A stretch of 64,000 nt of DNA. It comes from AP-15 sp963785565 (GTDB lineage: Bacteria; Pseudomonadota; Alphaproteobacteria; ATCC43930; CGMCC-115725). Position numbers and translations under genes: made by a program. Of this stretch, positions 1-8,799 are shown piece after piece. Position 1 is the stretch's first letter; every line of letters starts with the position of its first letter. The notes below the pieces were generated by a model. That model made no database searches and had not been told where the DNA came from. It worked only from the letters and a program-made list of their open reading frames with translations. The DNA is taken from the NCBI GenBank assembly GCA_963785565.1, contig CAWAVV010000007.1, forward strand, positions 76,168 to 140,167, written 5' to 3'.

Positions 1-207
1 GCCGGCAAATCCATCTCGGATGGCGCCTGGGCCGAGGTGGCAAAACATGTCACCGACCCCGGACAGCAGGTGGAATTCGTCATCGCCATGGGCAACTGGA
101 TGATGTTTTCGATGTTGTTCCGAAACCTGCGCATTCCGCTGGCGGAGGGGATAGCGGTGTGGCCGCCCGATGGCTTGGCATCCCCGGCGGCGGAGGGGGG
201 CGGGTAG
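1..207 (+). CDS. C-terminal fragment of a carboxymuconolactone decarboxylase (CMD)-family protein
   Basis: The first base lies inside an open frame that ends with TAG at 205-207; only the last 68 residues are present and the start is outside the window. The peptide (FVIAMGNWMMFSMLFRNLRI, then an LAEG-xxx-WPPDG segment) resembles the C-terminal helix and tail of CMD/AhpD-like proteins, where a hydrophobic helix is followed by a short tail around an E-G motif. A complete CMD-family gene sits at 37854-38399. Family members are small helical decarboxylases or peroxidase-like proteins in aromatic or acid breakdown. The exact function cannot be told from this piece. Confidence 0.6.
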   Translation, partial: AGKSISDGAWAEVAKHVTDPGQQVEFVIAMGNWMMFSMLFRNLRIPLAEGIAVWPPDGLASPAAEGGG

Positions 208-283
208 ATTAGCCGGGGACGCGACCGACGATTGCGTCACTCGCGCTGGCGAACTGAGTCCCAGCAATGAGACCTGCCGTACG

Positions 284-372
284 CTAACCCCGAGCGGCGA
301 GCTTGCGCCCGAGTTCGGCGAGACGGTCGGCCAGCCGGTTCAGTTCCAAGTCCCAGGCCAAACTCGCCGCCG
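284..372 (-). pseudogene. Degraded duplicate of the 3' end of the 5'-3' exonuclease gene
   Basis: Read on the minus strand from about 372 to the TAG at 286-284, this piece encodes SAASLAWDLELNRLADRL followed by AELGRKLAARG. It matches the C-terminus of the intact exonuclease at 1857-2705 (IAASLAREWELNRLADRL, then VGLGRKAAPSG). The frame is closed by a TAA near 400 and has no start codon, so only the last 30 or so codons survive. By eye the two DNA copies are roughly 75-80 percent identical, so the duplication is not recent. It lies on the same strand as the intact copy, with the RHH and response regulator genes between. Confidence 0.6.
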
Positions 373-400
373 ATCGACACCGGCCAAAGGGTCCAATCAA

Positions 401-673
401 TTATGCCGCACCATTGCTTCTGCGCTGGCCCCGCGCTTTCGACCCGTTATCGTTAGATTTCGCCGAATCCTCCTCCAACACGCCGAAGCGCGAAGAGTGC
501 TTGCCGGCTGTCTCCAACGCAATGCCCTCGACGGCTAGCCCGCGTCTCAACAGTTCGCAAATCGCCGCGGCCCGGCTTGGCATGCGGCGGGCGAACCGCC
601 AATCATCCAGTGCCCTGATTTCCTCAGGGTTCAACATGATCTGCAACCGTTCGGGTCTGTTGAGTTCGGACAT
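401..673 (-). CDS. Ribbon-helix-helix-like small protein
   Basis: A 90-residue protein starting at ATG 673, supported by GGAG a few bases upstream. Residues 7-50 (RPERLQIMLNPEEIRALDDW, then a helix rich in Arg, Ala and Leu) look like a ribbon-helix-helix DNA-binding fold: a short beta strand (LQIMLN), an alpha helix starting at PEEIRALDDW, and a second helix SRAAAICELLRRGL. Such proteins are usually dimeric repressors or antitoxins. No toxin gene follows. The tail (residues 60-90) is polar and probably disordered. The 3' end runs into the decayed exonuclease copy. Identity as a transcription factor is inferred from the fold pattern only. Confidence 0.6.
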   Translation of the reverse strand: MSELNRPERLQIMLNPEEIRALDDWRFARRMPSRAAAICELLRRGLAVEGIALETAGKHSSRFGVLEEDSAKSNDNGSKARGQRRSNGAA

Positions 674-969
674 GGCTCCTACCCCTTATCCGCTTCCAGC
701 GTAAATTATGCCGTATGTGGTGAGGGTGTCAATTACTCATTTTTTGTTGGATGGACGCTCGCCGCCGCTGAGGGAAGAGACGCTAAATATTTCTATTGCT
801 GTCTAGCATCACATCAATAATTTAGAGTATGATTCCTAATCTGGTGATAAATAGTCAAGTGTTCATTAGAATAAGGGCAGAATATCTATTGCGCAGAGAT
901 GAAGATAGGCTGTACGCTCCCTGCTGCGCGTTATTGAAAACTCACCCGCAGGGAATGGGTCAGTTGAGC

Positions 970-1752
970 ATGAAGGATAACGGCCATATTCTGATGGTCG
1001 ACGACGACCCGGAGATCTGCACCATTGTAAAGGAATATCTTGCTGCGGCGGGATACCGGGTATCCATAGCGCAAGATGGGAGTGATATGCGCGGCGTCAT
1101 CAACCAATCACCGGTGGATCTCGTCCTTCTCGATGTGAAGCTTCCCGACGAAGATGGGCTGACGCTTGTCCGGACCTTGCGCGCTGAAAAATCAGGAGCC
1201 GGGATCATCATCGTCACTGGCAGCGGCGAGATGATTGACCGAATTGTCGGGCTTGAGTTGGGTGCCGACGACTATCTGTCGAAACCATTTCATCTGCGCG
1301 AGCTGCTCGCACGCGTCAAGAGCGTGCTGAGGCGCACGGCGCGGTCAGTAACGGAAACACCATCCTCGAAGCGTTCGCGAGCAGAATTCGAGGGTTGGCA
1401 TCTCGACATGTCGGCACGCGAGCTGTTATCGCCGGCCGGAGAAGAGGTTCGTCTAACCACCGGAGAGTTCGATCTTCTCGTCGCCTTCATCACCAACGCA
1501 AATCATGTCCTGAGCCGAGATCGACTATTGGAAATAACACGCGGCCGCGAGGTGGGGCCGTATGACCGGACGATTGATGTCCAGGTTGGGCGCCTGCGCC
1601 GCAAGCTCGGGGACGAGTGCCAACAGTCGCGCCTAATAAAGACGGTTCGGGGGAGTGGGTACATTTTCACCGGCACAGTCAATGCATATTCAGGTGAAGA
1701 TGATATTTCGGTTGTGCCTGACATTAAGATGTTGAGTCTGATGCAATGGTGA
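970..1752 (+). CDS. OmpR/PhoB-type response regulator (orphan)
   Basis: Two-domain response regulator of 260 residues from ATG 970. The receiver domain (about 5-118) has the acidic cluster DDD at 11-13, phospho-acceptor Asp55 in LLDVKLPDEDG, Thr83 and a conserved KPF near 105. The C-terminal winged helix (about 150-245) carries LTTGEFDLLVAF and the wing RRKLGDE...TVRGSGYIF. The frame stays open upstream to ATG 829 and has another ATG at 955; I prefer 970 because the receiver begins immediately after it. The 296 bases upstream are markedly AT-rich compared with the window. No histidine kinase gene is adjacent, so its partner must be elsewhere. Target genes are unknown. Confidence 0.85.
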   Translation: MKDNGHILMVDDDPEICTIVKEYLAAAGYRVSIAQDGSDMRGVINQSPVDLVLLDVKLPDEDGLTLVRTLRAEKSGAGIIIVTGSGEMIDRIVGLELGADDYLSKPFHLRELLARVKSVLRRTARSVTETPSSKRSRAEFEGWHLDMSARELLSPAGEEVRLTTGEFDLLVAFITNANHVLSRDRLLEITRGREVGPYDRTIDVQVGRLRRKLGDECQQSRLIKTVRGSGYIFTGTVNAYSGEDDISVVPDIKMLSLMQW

Positions 1753-1856
1753 TTTGCAACAGCAAATTGCCGGCATTGCGGGGGTCGGTTTTGGGCGCGG
1801 GACCGGGCATCGGCAGCTGCGCTGACAGGCAGAGGCCGGGTCTCGGTCACTCCCGG

Positions 1857-2705
1857 TCAGCCTGAGGGGGCGGCCTTGCGGCCAAGTCCAACGAGGCGGT
1901 CGGCGAGCCGGTTCAATTCCCATTCCCGCGCCAAGCTCGCCGCGATGTCCCAGGTCGGCGTCTGGTCGAGTAGATCCGGGAGAGGTGCGGCGGCATCCAT
2001 TGTCGCGATCGATCGGTAGAGCCGGAGCTGGTCTGCCTGGGCCGCGAACCTGCCATCGGCGAGCGCCGCTTCGAGCGACCCATATCGGCGCAGCAGGCTG
2101 GCCGCACCTTTCGGCCCCATGCCCGGCGCACCCGGTATCTTGTCTGACGGGTCGCCGCGGATGGCGATGAAATCAGGCACCTGCCCGGGTTCGACACCAT
2201 AGCGCTCGCGCACTTCGGCGGGCCCGATCCGCGCCATCTCGCCAGCTCGGACCGGGTGTAGAATCGTCGTCGCGTCAGATGCGAGCTGGAAGGCGTCACG
2301 GTCGCCGCTCGCCACAACCGCGGTCCCGCCACGCCGCTCTTCCTGAGCCACCGCGGCCGCCAGGAAGTCGTCCGCCTCATACCCCGGCGCCTTCGCATAG
2401 GCGAAACCGCACGAAGCGACGAATTGCGGCAGGATGTCGAGTTGATCCAACAGCTCGGCGTCAAACGCGCGCCCGCTCTGATAGCTTGCGAGCGCCCGGT
2501 GCCGGTAGGTCGGCGCGTCCAATGTATCCCAGCCGACGAGCACGGCGCGGGGCTGCTCCTGCTCGTACAATCGCACCAGGAAATTCGCAAAACCGATAAT
2601 CGCGCCGCCACCCTTGCCGCCATGCCGCCGGATCGACTTGGGCAAGCCGTGATAGGCGCGATGCGCGAACAAATCGCCGTCAACCACGAGCAACGGTCGG
2701 TTCAC
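1857..2705 (-). CDS. 5'-3' exonuclease (DNA polymerase I N-terminal domain family)
   Basis: Stand-alone flap/5'-3' exonuclease of 282 residues. The start is GTG 2705, preceded by a strong GGAGGG at a spacing of about 6; the longer frame upstream looks non-coding. Metal-binding acidic residues are in place: Asp9 and Asp11 (VVDGD), Glu110/Asp112/Asp113 (YEADDF), Asp135/Asp137 (SGDRD) and Asp185/Asp188 (RGDPSD). The helix-3-turn-helix DNA-binding element follows (IPGAPGMGPKGAASLL). The family removes RNA primers or flaps during replication and repair; free-standing versions without polymerase are common. It is followed by the response regulator, convergent. A decayed copy of its 3' end lies at 284-372. 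Confidence 0.88.
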   Translation of the reverse strand: MNRPLLVVDGDLFAHRAYHGLPKSIRRHGGKGGGAIIGFANFLVRLYEQEQPRAVLVGWDTLDAPTYRHRALASYQSGRAFDAELLDQLDILPQFVASCGFAYAKAPGYEADDFLAAAVAQEERRGGTAVVASGDRDAFQLASDATTILHPVRAGEMARIGPAEVRERYGVEPGQVPDFIAIRGDPSDKIPGAPGMGPKGAASLLRRYGSLEAALADGRFAAQADQLRLYRSIATMDAAAPLPDLLDQTPTWDIAASLAREWELNRLADRLVGLGRKAAPSG

Positions 2706-2920
2706 TTGGTCCCTCCGAGCTTGCCTGAGGCTGATGGGCGCGTACGACTGCGATTGTCTGCGACAGGATGGGCTGCTCCGGCATCGTCGGCAACGCAAAA
2801 CGGCAGCGGCACCCGGTGAGACCCTGCTGCTTTCCCATGGAACATCTAACGCCATCGCCGATATAGTCGCGTTTCGTCGGCGACTGCTCGGTTAGCCGAG
2901 AATACGGGAGGAAAGGGGCC

Positions 2921-4126
2921 ATGGATCTTCGCTTCTCCGCGGACGAGACGGCGTTCCGCGATGAGTTGCGCGGCTTTATCCGGGACGAGCTGCCCGACGA
3001 CATCCGCGAACGGATGCGGCTCGGCTATGCGCCGCGCAAAGAAGACACCGTGCGCTGGCAGCGCATTCTGAACCAGCGCGGCTGGGCAGCGTTCAACTGG
3101 CCCAAGGAATATGGCGGCCCCGGCTGGACGCCGGTGCAGCGCATGATCTTTCTCGAGGAAAACCAGCTGGCCCCGGCGCCCGAGGTCTCCTCGTTCAACA
3201 TCACGATGATCGGCCCGGTGCTGATCCAGTTCGGCACTGAGGAGCAGAAGCGCCACTTTCTGCCGCGCGCCGCCAATATCGACGATTGGTGGTGCCAGGG
3301 TTTTTCCGAACCGGGGGCTGGCTCGGACCTCGCCTCGCTGAAGACCGCGGCCAAGCGTGACGGCGATCATTATGTCGTCAACGGCCAGAAGATCTGGACA
3401 TCGACCGCGCATCATGCCGACTGGTGCTTCTGCCTGGTGCGCACCGATCCCGCGGCGAAGAAGCGGCAGGAGGGCATCTCGTTCCTGCTGCTCGACATGA
3501 GAACACCGGGCATCACGGTCCGGCCGATCGTCTCGATCGATGGCAGCCATCACCTGAACGAGGTGTTCTTCGACGATGTGCGTGTCCCGGTCGAGAATTT
3601 GGTCGGCGAGGAGCATCGCGGCTGGGACGTCGCCAAATATCTGCTCGGCCACGAGCGCACCGGTATCGCCCGGCTCGGCAAATCGAAGGAGCGGGTCAAA
3701 TTCGCCAAGGAGATGGCCCATGAGATGCGCGCGAACGGGAAGCCGCTGATCGACGACCCTGCCTTCCGCCAGCGCGTGGCCCAACTCGAAGTCGACCTCA
3801 AGGCGCTCGAGATCACCCAGTTTCGCGTCGTCTCCGCCTTTGAGAAGAGCGAAGCCGGCAAGCCCGATCCATTGTCCTCCGCATTGAAGATCAAGGGCAC
3901 CGAATTGTTGCAGGCGACGACTGAGCTGGCGATGGATGTCGGCGGTCCGCTGGCGATGCCCGACTGGGCGCAGGAATTGGAAGCGCTCAGCAACGAGCCG
4001 GAGCTCGGGCCGGCCTGGGCGGCCGAGGCGACGAAGAGTTACCTGTTCCTGCGCGCCGCCTCGATCTATGGCGGCACCAACGAGATCCAGAAGAACATCC
4101 TGACCAAGGCCGTATTGGGGTTGTGA
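2921..4126 (+). CDS. Acyl-CoA dehydrogenase (PimC-type large subunit)
   Basis: Full-length 401-residue FAD-dependent acyl-CoA dehydrogenase starting at ATG 2921 behind GGAGGAAAGGGG. The N-terminal helical domain starts MDLRFSADETAFRDEL, the middle beta domain holds the FAD/substrate segment WCQGFSEPGAGSDLASLKT, and the C-terminus has the family signature SIYGGTNEIQKNIL. Sequence style is closest to the large subunits of paired dehydrogenases such as pimeloyl-CoA dehydrogenase. The stop overlaps the next gene (TGATG), also an acyl-CoA dehydrogenase, so the two products probably form a heteromer introducing a double bond into an acyl- or dicarboxyl-CoA. The true substrate is not determinable from sequence. 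Confidence 0.9.
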   Translation: MDLRFSADETAFRDELRGFIRDELPDDIRERMRLGYAPRKEDTVRWQRILNQRGWAAFNWPKEYGGPGWTPVQRMIFLEENQLAPAPEVSSFNITMIGPVLIQFGTEEQKRHFLPRAANIDDWWCQGFSEPGAGSDLASLKTAAKRDGDHYVVNGQKIWTSTAHHADWCFCLVRTDPAAKKRQEGISFLLLDMRTPGITVRPIVSIDGSHHLNEVFFDDVRVPVENLVGEEHRGWDVAKYLLGHERTGIARLGKSKERVKFAKEMAHEMRANGKPLIDDPAFRQRVAQLEVDLKALEITQFRVVSAFEKSEAGKPDPLSSALKIKGTELLQATTELAMDVGGPLAMPDWAQELEALSNEPELGPAWAAEATKSYLFLRAASIYGGTNEIQKNILTKAVLGL

Positions 4127-5265
4127 TGGATTTCGACCTGACCGAGGAGCAGCGCCTGCTGCGCGACAGCGTCGATCGCCTGCTCGCCGACCATTACGAT
4201 TTCGCCGCACGGCGCGGCTACCTCGCCGAGCCCGAGGGTTACGGAAAGCTGATGTGGGAGCGTTACGCCGAGCTTGGCCTGCTGGGCCTGCCCTTTGCGG
4301 AGGAATATGGCGGCTTCGGCGGCGGCGCGATCGATACCATGCTGGCGATGGAGGCGTTCGGCCGGGTTCTGGCGCTCGAACCTTATCTGACAACGGTGGT
4401 GTTAAGCGGGACAGCATTGCGGCTTGCCGGCAGCGAGGCGCAGCAATCCGCAATCCTGCCGCAAATCGCCGAAGGCCGGATGACCCTCGCCTTCGCCCAT
4501 GGCGAGCGGCAAGCGCGCTACGATCTCAACGACGTGCTGACGACGGCAACGGCGAGGGTTGGCAGCGGGTGGGTGCTCGACGGCGCCAAGAGCGTCGTCT
4601 TGCACGGCGACAACGCCGATCGGCTAATCGTCAGCGCCCGCAGTTCGGGCGAGCGCGACGACCCAGACGGCATCAGTTTGTTTCTCGTCGACGCCAGTGC
4701 GAACGGCGTGGCGCGCCGCTCCTATCCTATGCGCGACGGGACACGGGCGGCGGAGATTTCACTGAGCGGGGTTGAAGTCGATGCGGATGACCTGCTCGGT
4801 GAACCCGGCCGGGCATTGCCGGTCATCGAGCGCGTTGTCGAGGCAGGCATCGCCGCCGTAACGGCGGAAGCCGTCGGGGCGATGGAGGCGATGCATGCGT
4901 TGACCCTCGAATATCTAAAGACGCGCCAGCAATTCGGGAAGCCGATCGGGCAGAACCAAGCCTTGCAGCATCGCTCGGCGGAGATGCTGATCGCATTGGA
5001 GCAGGGTCGCAGCATGGCGATGCTGGCGGCAATGATGGTCGACGAGACCGATCCCGAAGAACGCGCGCACAACATTTCGATGGCAAAGGTCGGCGTCGGC
5101 CAGGCCGCTCGGTTCGTTTCGCAGAATGCGATCCAATTGCATGGCGGCATTGGCATGACTGAGGAATACGCGGTCGGCCACTATTTTCGCCGGTGCATGG
5201 TCATTGAGCATCTGTTCGGCGACACCGCCCACCACCTCTCGCGCATTGCCGACCGGGTTCGCTGA
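4126..5265 (+). CDS. Acyl-CoA dehydrogenase (PimD-type small subunit)
   Basis: Second subunit of the pair, 379 residues from ATG 4126, which overlaps the TGA of the upstream gene by one base; an in-frame GTG at 4123 is an alternative start. The protein opens MDFDLTEEQRLLRDSVDRLL and ends with the conserved helical block IQLHGGIGMTEEYAVGHYFR followed by the HLFGD region typical of the C-terminal acyl-CoA dehydrogenase domain. The overlap implies translational coupling and equal dosage with the 2921 gene. Expected role: oxidation of an acyl-CoA thioester with electrons passed to electron-transfer flavoprotein. It is followed by a convergent SDR gene 39 bases on. Confidence 0.9.
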   Translation: MDFDLTEEQRLLRDSVDRLLADHYDFAARRGYLAEPEGYGKLMWERYAELGLLGLPFAEEYGGFGGGAIDTMLAMEAFGRVLALEPYLTTVVLSGTALRLAGSEAQQSAILPQIAEGRMTLAFAHGERQARYDLNDVLTTATARVGSGWVLDGAKSVVLHGDNADRLIVSARSSGERDDPDGISLFLVDASANGVARRSYPMRDGTRAAEISLSGVEVDADDLLGEPGRALPVIERVVEAGIAAVTAEAVGAMEAMHALTLEYLKTRQQFGKPIGQNQALQHRSAEMLIALEQGRSMAMLAAMMVDETDPEERAHNISMAKVGVGQAARFVSQNAIQLHGGIGMTEEYAVGHYFRRCMVIEHLFGDTAHHLSRIADRVR

Positions 5266-5304
5266 CCGACACCGCCGCTGTTATTACCATACCGTCGCTG
5301 TTAT

Positions 5305-6144
5305 TCAGGAGCGGCCCGGTGTGATCGGCATCGTCGCAATGCTCGTCCAGGCCACCGGCGCGCCAGCTTTCTCGGCAGCTTGCTCGGGCACCAACGCCGG
5401 GTCCCAATGAACCGCTAGAAACCGCCGCCCGGTGACTTTCCCGGCGGCGTCAGAGACGAGCCAGACGAGCGGCGGCGCCATCACCTCGGGCTGGATCAGC
5501 CGGGCTCGATCAAAGCCGGCTGCGTCCGATATCATCGACGTGTTGGTGACCCCGCCCGGTACCAGGACGTTGACTGTGACCCCGGTGCCGTCGAGGTCTT
5601 TCGCCATGATCGCGCTCATTGCTTCGAGCGCCGCCTTGGATGGCCCGTAGGTCGGGGAGCCGGCGTTCAGCATTGTGCCGAGGCTAGTCGTGACATTGAC
5701 GATCCGGCCCCATCCCCGGCGCATCATTTCGGGCACGACGGCATTAGCGAGTGTCAACGGCGCCGTGGTATGGACCGCGACGAAGCGGCGCCACTGATCA
5801 GGGGTGACCTCCCAGAACTTGAGCGGACGCTGCCAACTGTCCGCACGGATAGCGCCCGGCCCGATGCCGGCGTTGTTGACTAGGATATCGATCTGGCCGA
5901 ACCGGGCGCGGGTGGCACTGACGACCTCATCGGCTGCGGTATCGACAGCAAGATCGGTCTGGATGGTGAGCAGCTCGGCGGCCTTTCCTTGTTCACGCGC
6001 TCCGGCCGCAAGCGTCTCTAGCGGATCGCGGTCGCGATCGATTCCCGCGACCCGGACGCCCGCCGCTAGCAAGCCGCGCGTCATAGCCCTGCCGATGCCT
6101 CCTGCCGCACCGGTCACGATCGCCACTCTGTCGGTTTCGCTCAT
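5305..6144 (-). CDS. Short-chain dehydrogenase/reductase (SDR)
   Basis: Classical SDR of 279 residues from ATG 6144, with AGGAAG upstream. The Rossmann nucleotide-binding motif TGAAGGIG is at the N-terminus, NNAG follows, and the catalytic Ser and Tyr-x-x-x-Lys are seen as VTTSLG ... TYGPSKAALEAM. An acidic residue after the second strand (GIDRDRDP) suggests NAD rather than NADP. It is slightly longer than the usual 250 residues. The gene converges on the acyl-CoA dehydrogenase pair and may act on a hydroxyacyl intermediate, but that is only context. Substrate unknown. Confidence 0.85.
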   Translation of the reverse strand: MSETDRVAIVTGAAGGIGRAMTRGLLAAGVRVAGIDRDRDPLETLAAGAREQGKAAELLTIQTDLAVDTAADEVVSATRARFGQIDILVNNAGIGPGAIRADSWQRPLKFWEVTPDQWRRFVAVHTTAPLTLANAVVPEMMRRGWGRIVNVTTSLGTMLNAGSPTYGPSKAALEAMSAIMAKDLDGTGVTVNVLVPGGVTNTSMISDAAGFDRARLIQPEVMAPPLVWLVSDAAGKVTGRRFLAVHWDPALVPEQAAEKAGAPVAWTSIATMPITPGRS

Positions 6145-6308
6145 GTTGTGCTTCCTGGCTGCCGGTAGTTGGAGATAACGGCTCAACGAAACTTCGGGAG
6201 CCGCTGATATTCATGAGGATGGCGATATTGGAGTTGACGTCTCCAATATCGCGAGGAGCATAGAACAAATCTAGATCGTCACCAGCCGATTTGGACCGAC
6301 CCCGAGCA

Positions 6309-7481
6309 TCAAGCGAGCTGGCGCGCGAAGCGGACGATCCGCCGGCCGGCTTCGGCGAGGCGCGCGTCGGGCGCGGACAACGCGATGCGCAGATGTCCAA
6401 CGGCACTCGGGCCAAAGTTGTCGCAAGGCAGCACCGCCACATGCTCGCGCTCAAGCAGCTGTTGCGCGAACTGCTGGGCATTGAGCCCGCTAGGCCGAAT
6501 ATCCAGCAGCACGAACATGCCGCCTTCGGGCGGGATCGCCCGGCAATTCGGCGCATCGCCCAGCAAACCGCATAATTGCACCGCGCGGGTCTGATAGGCA
6601 GCGCGCAATGCCGCCACCTCGGGAAGATCCTCGCGGAATGCGGCCAAGGCGCCGATCTGGATGAAGGCCGGACTGCCGTAAGTCATGGACAGCAGCAAGT
6701 TGAACAGGTGACGGCACAGGGATGGCGGCCCGATAATCCAGCCCAGGCGAAAGGCGGGAACGGCGTGGGATTTCGACAGGCTGGAGACCACGACGGTGCG
6801 ATCGGCCATCTCCGGGAGCGACCGCGGACTGACATGCGGCCGGGTAAAGGCCAGATCCTCGTAGACCTCGTCCGACAACAGCCACAGATCGCGGTCGCGG
6901 CACAGCGCGGCGATAGCCTCGATCTCGGTTGTCGTGAACACGGCCCCGGTCGGGTTGTGCGGCGAGTTGATCCAGACCACGCGGGTGCGCGGCGTGATGG
7001 CGGCGCAAAGCGCTTCGATATCAGGGTGAAACCCCCGGTCGGCGCGGAGCGGGACGGTCACTATCCGCGCGCCGCTGGCGCCGACGACGCCCTCGTAGGT
7101 GGCGTAGATCGGCTCGGGGACGATGACCTCGTCACCGGCTCCGGCGAGGCACTGTAGCGCGCAATAAACCCCGCCCTGCGCGCCCGGGACCACGACGACA
7201 TTGTCGGCGGTGCACACGCGGCCGGTGCGCCGGGCGTGACGGACCGCGATCGCCTCGCGCAGTGCGGGATAACCGATGGTTGGCGAGTACCCGGTACGGT
7301 GCTCGCGCAACGCCGTGACGGTCGCTTCGATCAACGCCTCCGGCGGCGCCTGGTCGGGGTCCCCGATGGTCAGAAAAATCACATCGGCGCCGGCCTCACG
7401 CAGGCGCAGGGCCTCCTGATGAATGGCCCAGCCCCGCTGCCCGGTTCGAGCGAGCCGTTCGGTCAGAGCAGAAAAGCGCAT
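6309..7481 (-). CDS. Class I/II pyridoxal-phosphate aminotransferase
   Basis: Fold-type I aminotransferase of 390 residues. I take ATG 7481 (MRFSALTERLARTGQRGW) as the start since the N-terminal helix aligns there; the frame is open 45 bases further upstream. Visible family motifs: LTIGDPDQAPPEAL near the N-terminus, INSPHNPTGAVF for the cofactor ring, LLSDEVYEDLAF with the Asp that binds the pyridine nitrogen, and the Schiff-base Lys237 in SSLSKSHAVPAFRLGW. Members interconvert amino acids and 2-oxo acids, commonly aspartate- or aromatic-type. The gene stands alone between the SDR and a divergent lactonase gene. Confidence 0.85.
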   Translation of the reverse strand: MRFSALTERLARTGQRGWAIHQEALRLREAGADVIFLTIGDPDQAPPEALIEATVTALREHRTGYSPTIGYPALREAIAVRHARRTGRVCTADNVVVVPGAQGGVYCALQCLAGAGDEVIVPEPIYATYEGVVGASGARIVTVPLRADRGFHPDIEALCAAITPRTRVVWINSPHNPTGAVFTTTEIEAIAALCRDRDLWLLSDEVYEDLAFTRPHVSPRSLPEMADRTVVVSSLSKSHAVPAFRLGWIIGPPSLCRHLFNLLLSMTYGSPAFIQIGALAAFREDLPEVAALRAAYQTRAVQLCGLLGDAPNCRAIPPEGGMFVLLDIRPSGLNAQQFAQQLLEREHVAVLPCDNFGPSAVGHLRIALSAPDARLAEAGRRIVRFARQLA

Positions 7482-7659
7482 CGCGTTAATCGCACCCCGT
7501 TTCTGCCAATGGTAACGGCGCCGCAATTGTCAAGCCACGCCGCCTTATTGCGCCCTACCCTCGGCCGCGTTGCCGGGTGGCAGTTTTGGTTTTTGTCGAC
7601 GTTGGCGTAGAGTATGGCAACTGTACCGCCTGCGACGGAAATCCCAAGGGAGGACAAAC

Positions 7660-8718
7660 ATGCCATACGCTCTCTACGTTTGCGCGCAAGACGACAACAA
7701 GATCGCGGCCTTCTCGATGGATGCCGACACCGGTCAGCTGACGCCGCAGGCCGAGCTGCCGGTCGCAGGCGGGCCGTCGGTGATGGCGATCAGCCCCGAC
7801 CGGCGCACCCTCTATGTCGGACAGCGCACCGGGGAGGCGATCTCGAGTTTTCGGATCGACCCGGGCACCGGAGGGCTGAGCTTACTAGGGTCTATCTCGC
7901 AGGCGCACGCGCCGACGTTTCTCGCCCCGGACAGCGCGGGCCGGTATCTGCTGTCGGCCTATTATCAAGGCGGGGGCGCCGCGGTCTATCACCTTGGAAC
8001 AGACGGTGCGGTTGGTGCTCCGTCGCAGGACTGGTTGGCGACGGCCACCGGCGCCCACGCGATCCAGACCGATCCGTCCAACCGCTTTGCCTTTGTGCCT
8101 CACATCGCCCGTATCCAAGACAATGTTTTGGAACCGCCAAAGGATAATCCCGGCCCAAACGTGATTATGCAGTTCCGGTTCGATGCCGACACCGGCCGGT
8201 TGACCGCCAACTCTCCATTCCGGGTCGAGCCGGCGGAACGCCTCGGCCCACGCCATTACTGCTTTCATCCCACTCAGAATCTGGTCTATTTCTCCAACGA
8301 GCAGGGCTGCAGCGTCACCAGCTATCGCCTTGACCGGGCGTCCGGCACTCTCACCGCGGCGCAGACCATCTCGACCCTACCCGACGGGTACACCGCCCGG
8401 AATACCTGCTCACAGATCCACCTCACCCCGTCGGGGCGCTTCCTGTATGTCGGCAATCGCGGCCACAACAGCATCGCCGGGTTCGCGGTCGACAATGCCA
8501 CCGGGCGGTTGACGGCCATCGGGCGGGTATCGACCGAAGCGGTCCCCAGCGCCTTCGGCCTGGACCCTGCCGGCCATTTCATCTTTGCTGCCGGCACGGC
8601 GTCGGGCCGGTTGGCTTCGTACCGAATCAATCAGGAAACCGGCGCGCTCACGCCGCTGACGACTTATGCCGTCGGTCAGCGACCGGGTGCGGTGCTGGCG
8701 GCGCAACTTGGCGACTGA
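7660..8718 (+). CDS. Lactonase-family seven-bladed beta-propeller protein
   Basis: 352-residue protein starting at ATG 7660 with GGGAGGA upstream; the extra 30 codons before it are out of character. The sequence is built of repeated blades of the form LYV...I..F..D..TG.L, for example VDNATGRLTAIGRV and INQETGALTPL. This is the pattern of the lactonase family related to 6-phosphogluconolactonase (YbhE/Pgl type) and muconate cycloisomerase-like propellers. No signal peptide is visible, so it is probably cytoplasmic. Likely role: hydrolysis of a sugar or organic-acid lactone. The next gene is an amidohydrolase 81 bases downstream on the same strand, separated by a hairpin. Confidence 0.82.
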   Translation: MPYALYVCAQDDNKIAAFSMDADTGQLTPQAELPVAGGPSVMAISPDRRTLYVGQRTGEAISSFRIDPGTGGLSLLGSISQAHAPTFLAPDSAGRYLLSAYYQGGGAAVYHLGTDGAVGAPSQDWLATATGAHAIQTDPSNRFAFVPHIARIQDNVLEPPKDNPGPNVIMQFRFDADTGRLTANSPFRVEPAERLGPRHYCFHPTQNLVYFSNEQGCSVTSYRLDRASGTLTAAQTISTLPDGYTARNTCSQIHLTPSGRFLYVGNRGHNSIAGFAVDNATGRLTAIGRVSTEAVPSAFGLDPAGHFIFAAGTASGRLASYRINQETGALTPLTTYAVGQRPGAVLAAQLGD

Positions 8719-8743
8719 GGTTTTTTCGGAAAATTGACTATGC

Positions 8744-8774
8744 GCCGGGGAGGCTGCAGATCACCCTCCCCGGC
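8744..8774 (+). terminator. Strong hairpin after the lactonase gene
   Basis: GCCGGGGAGG at 8744-8753 pairs perfectly with CCTCCCCGGC at 8765-8774 around an 11-base loop, 25 bases after the lactonase stop and 25 bases before the next start. There is no U-tract directly after it, so it may be a weak or Rho-assisted terminator, an mRNA 3' end protector, or an attenuating structure in the leader of the amidohydrolase gene. Confidence 0.4.
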
Positions 8775-8799
8775 AACCCTCTGAAAGGGGAAATGCGCG

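Noticed and set aside
2846..4453. 535-residue minus-strand frame
   Set aside because: Antisense to the two acyl-CoA dehydrogenases and without any recognisable motif.
5270..5305. Two copies of CGCTGTTATT between convergent genes
   Set aside because: Only two short copies; most likely chance or a remnant, with no dyad symmetry for a terminator.
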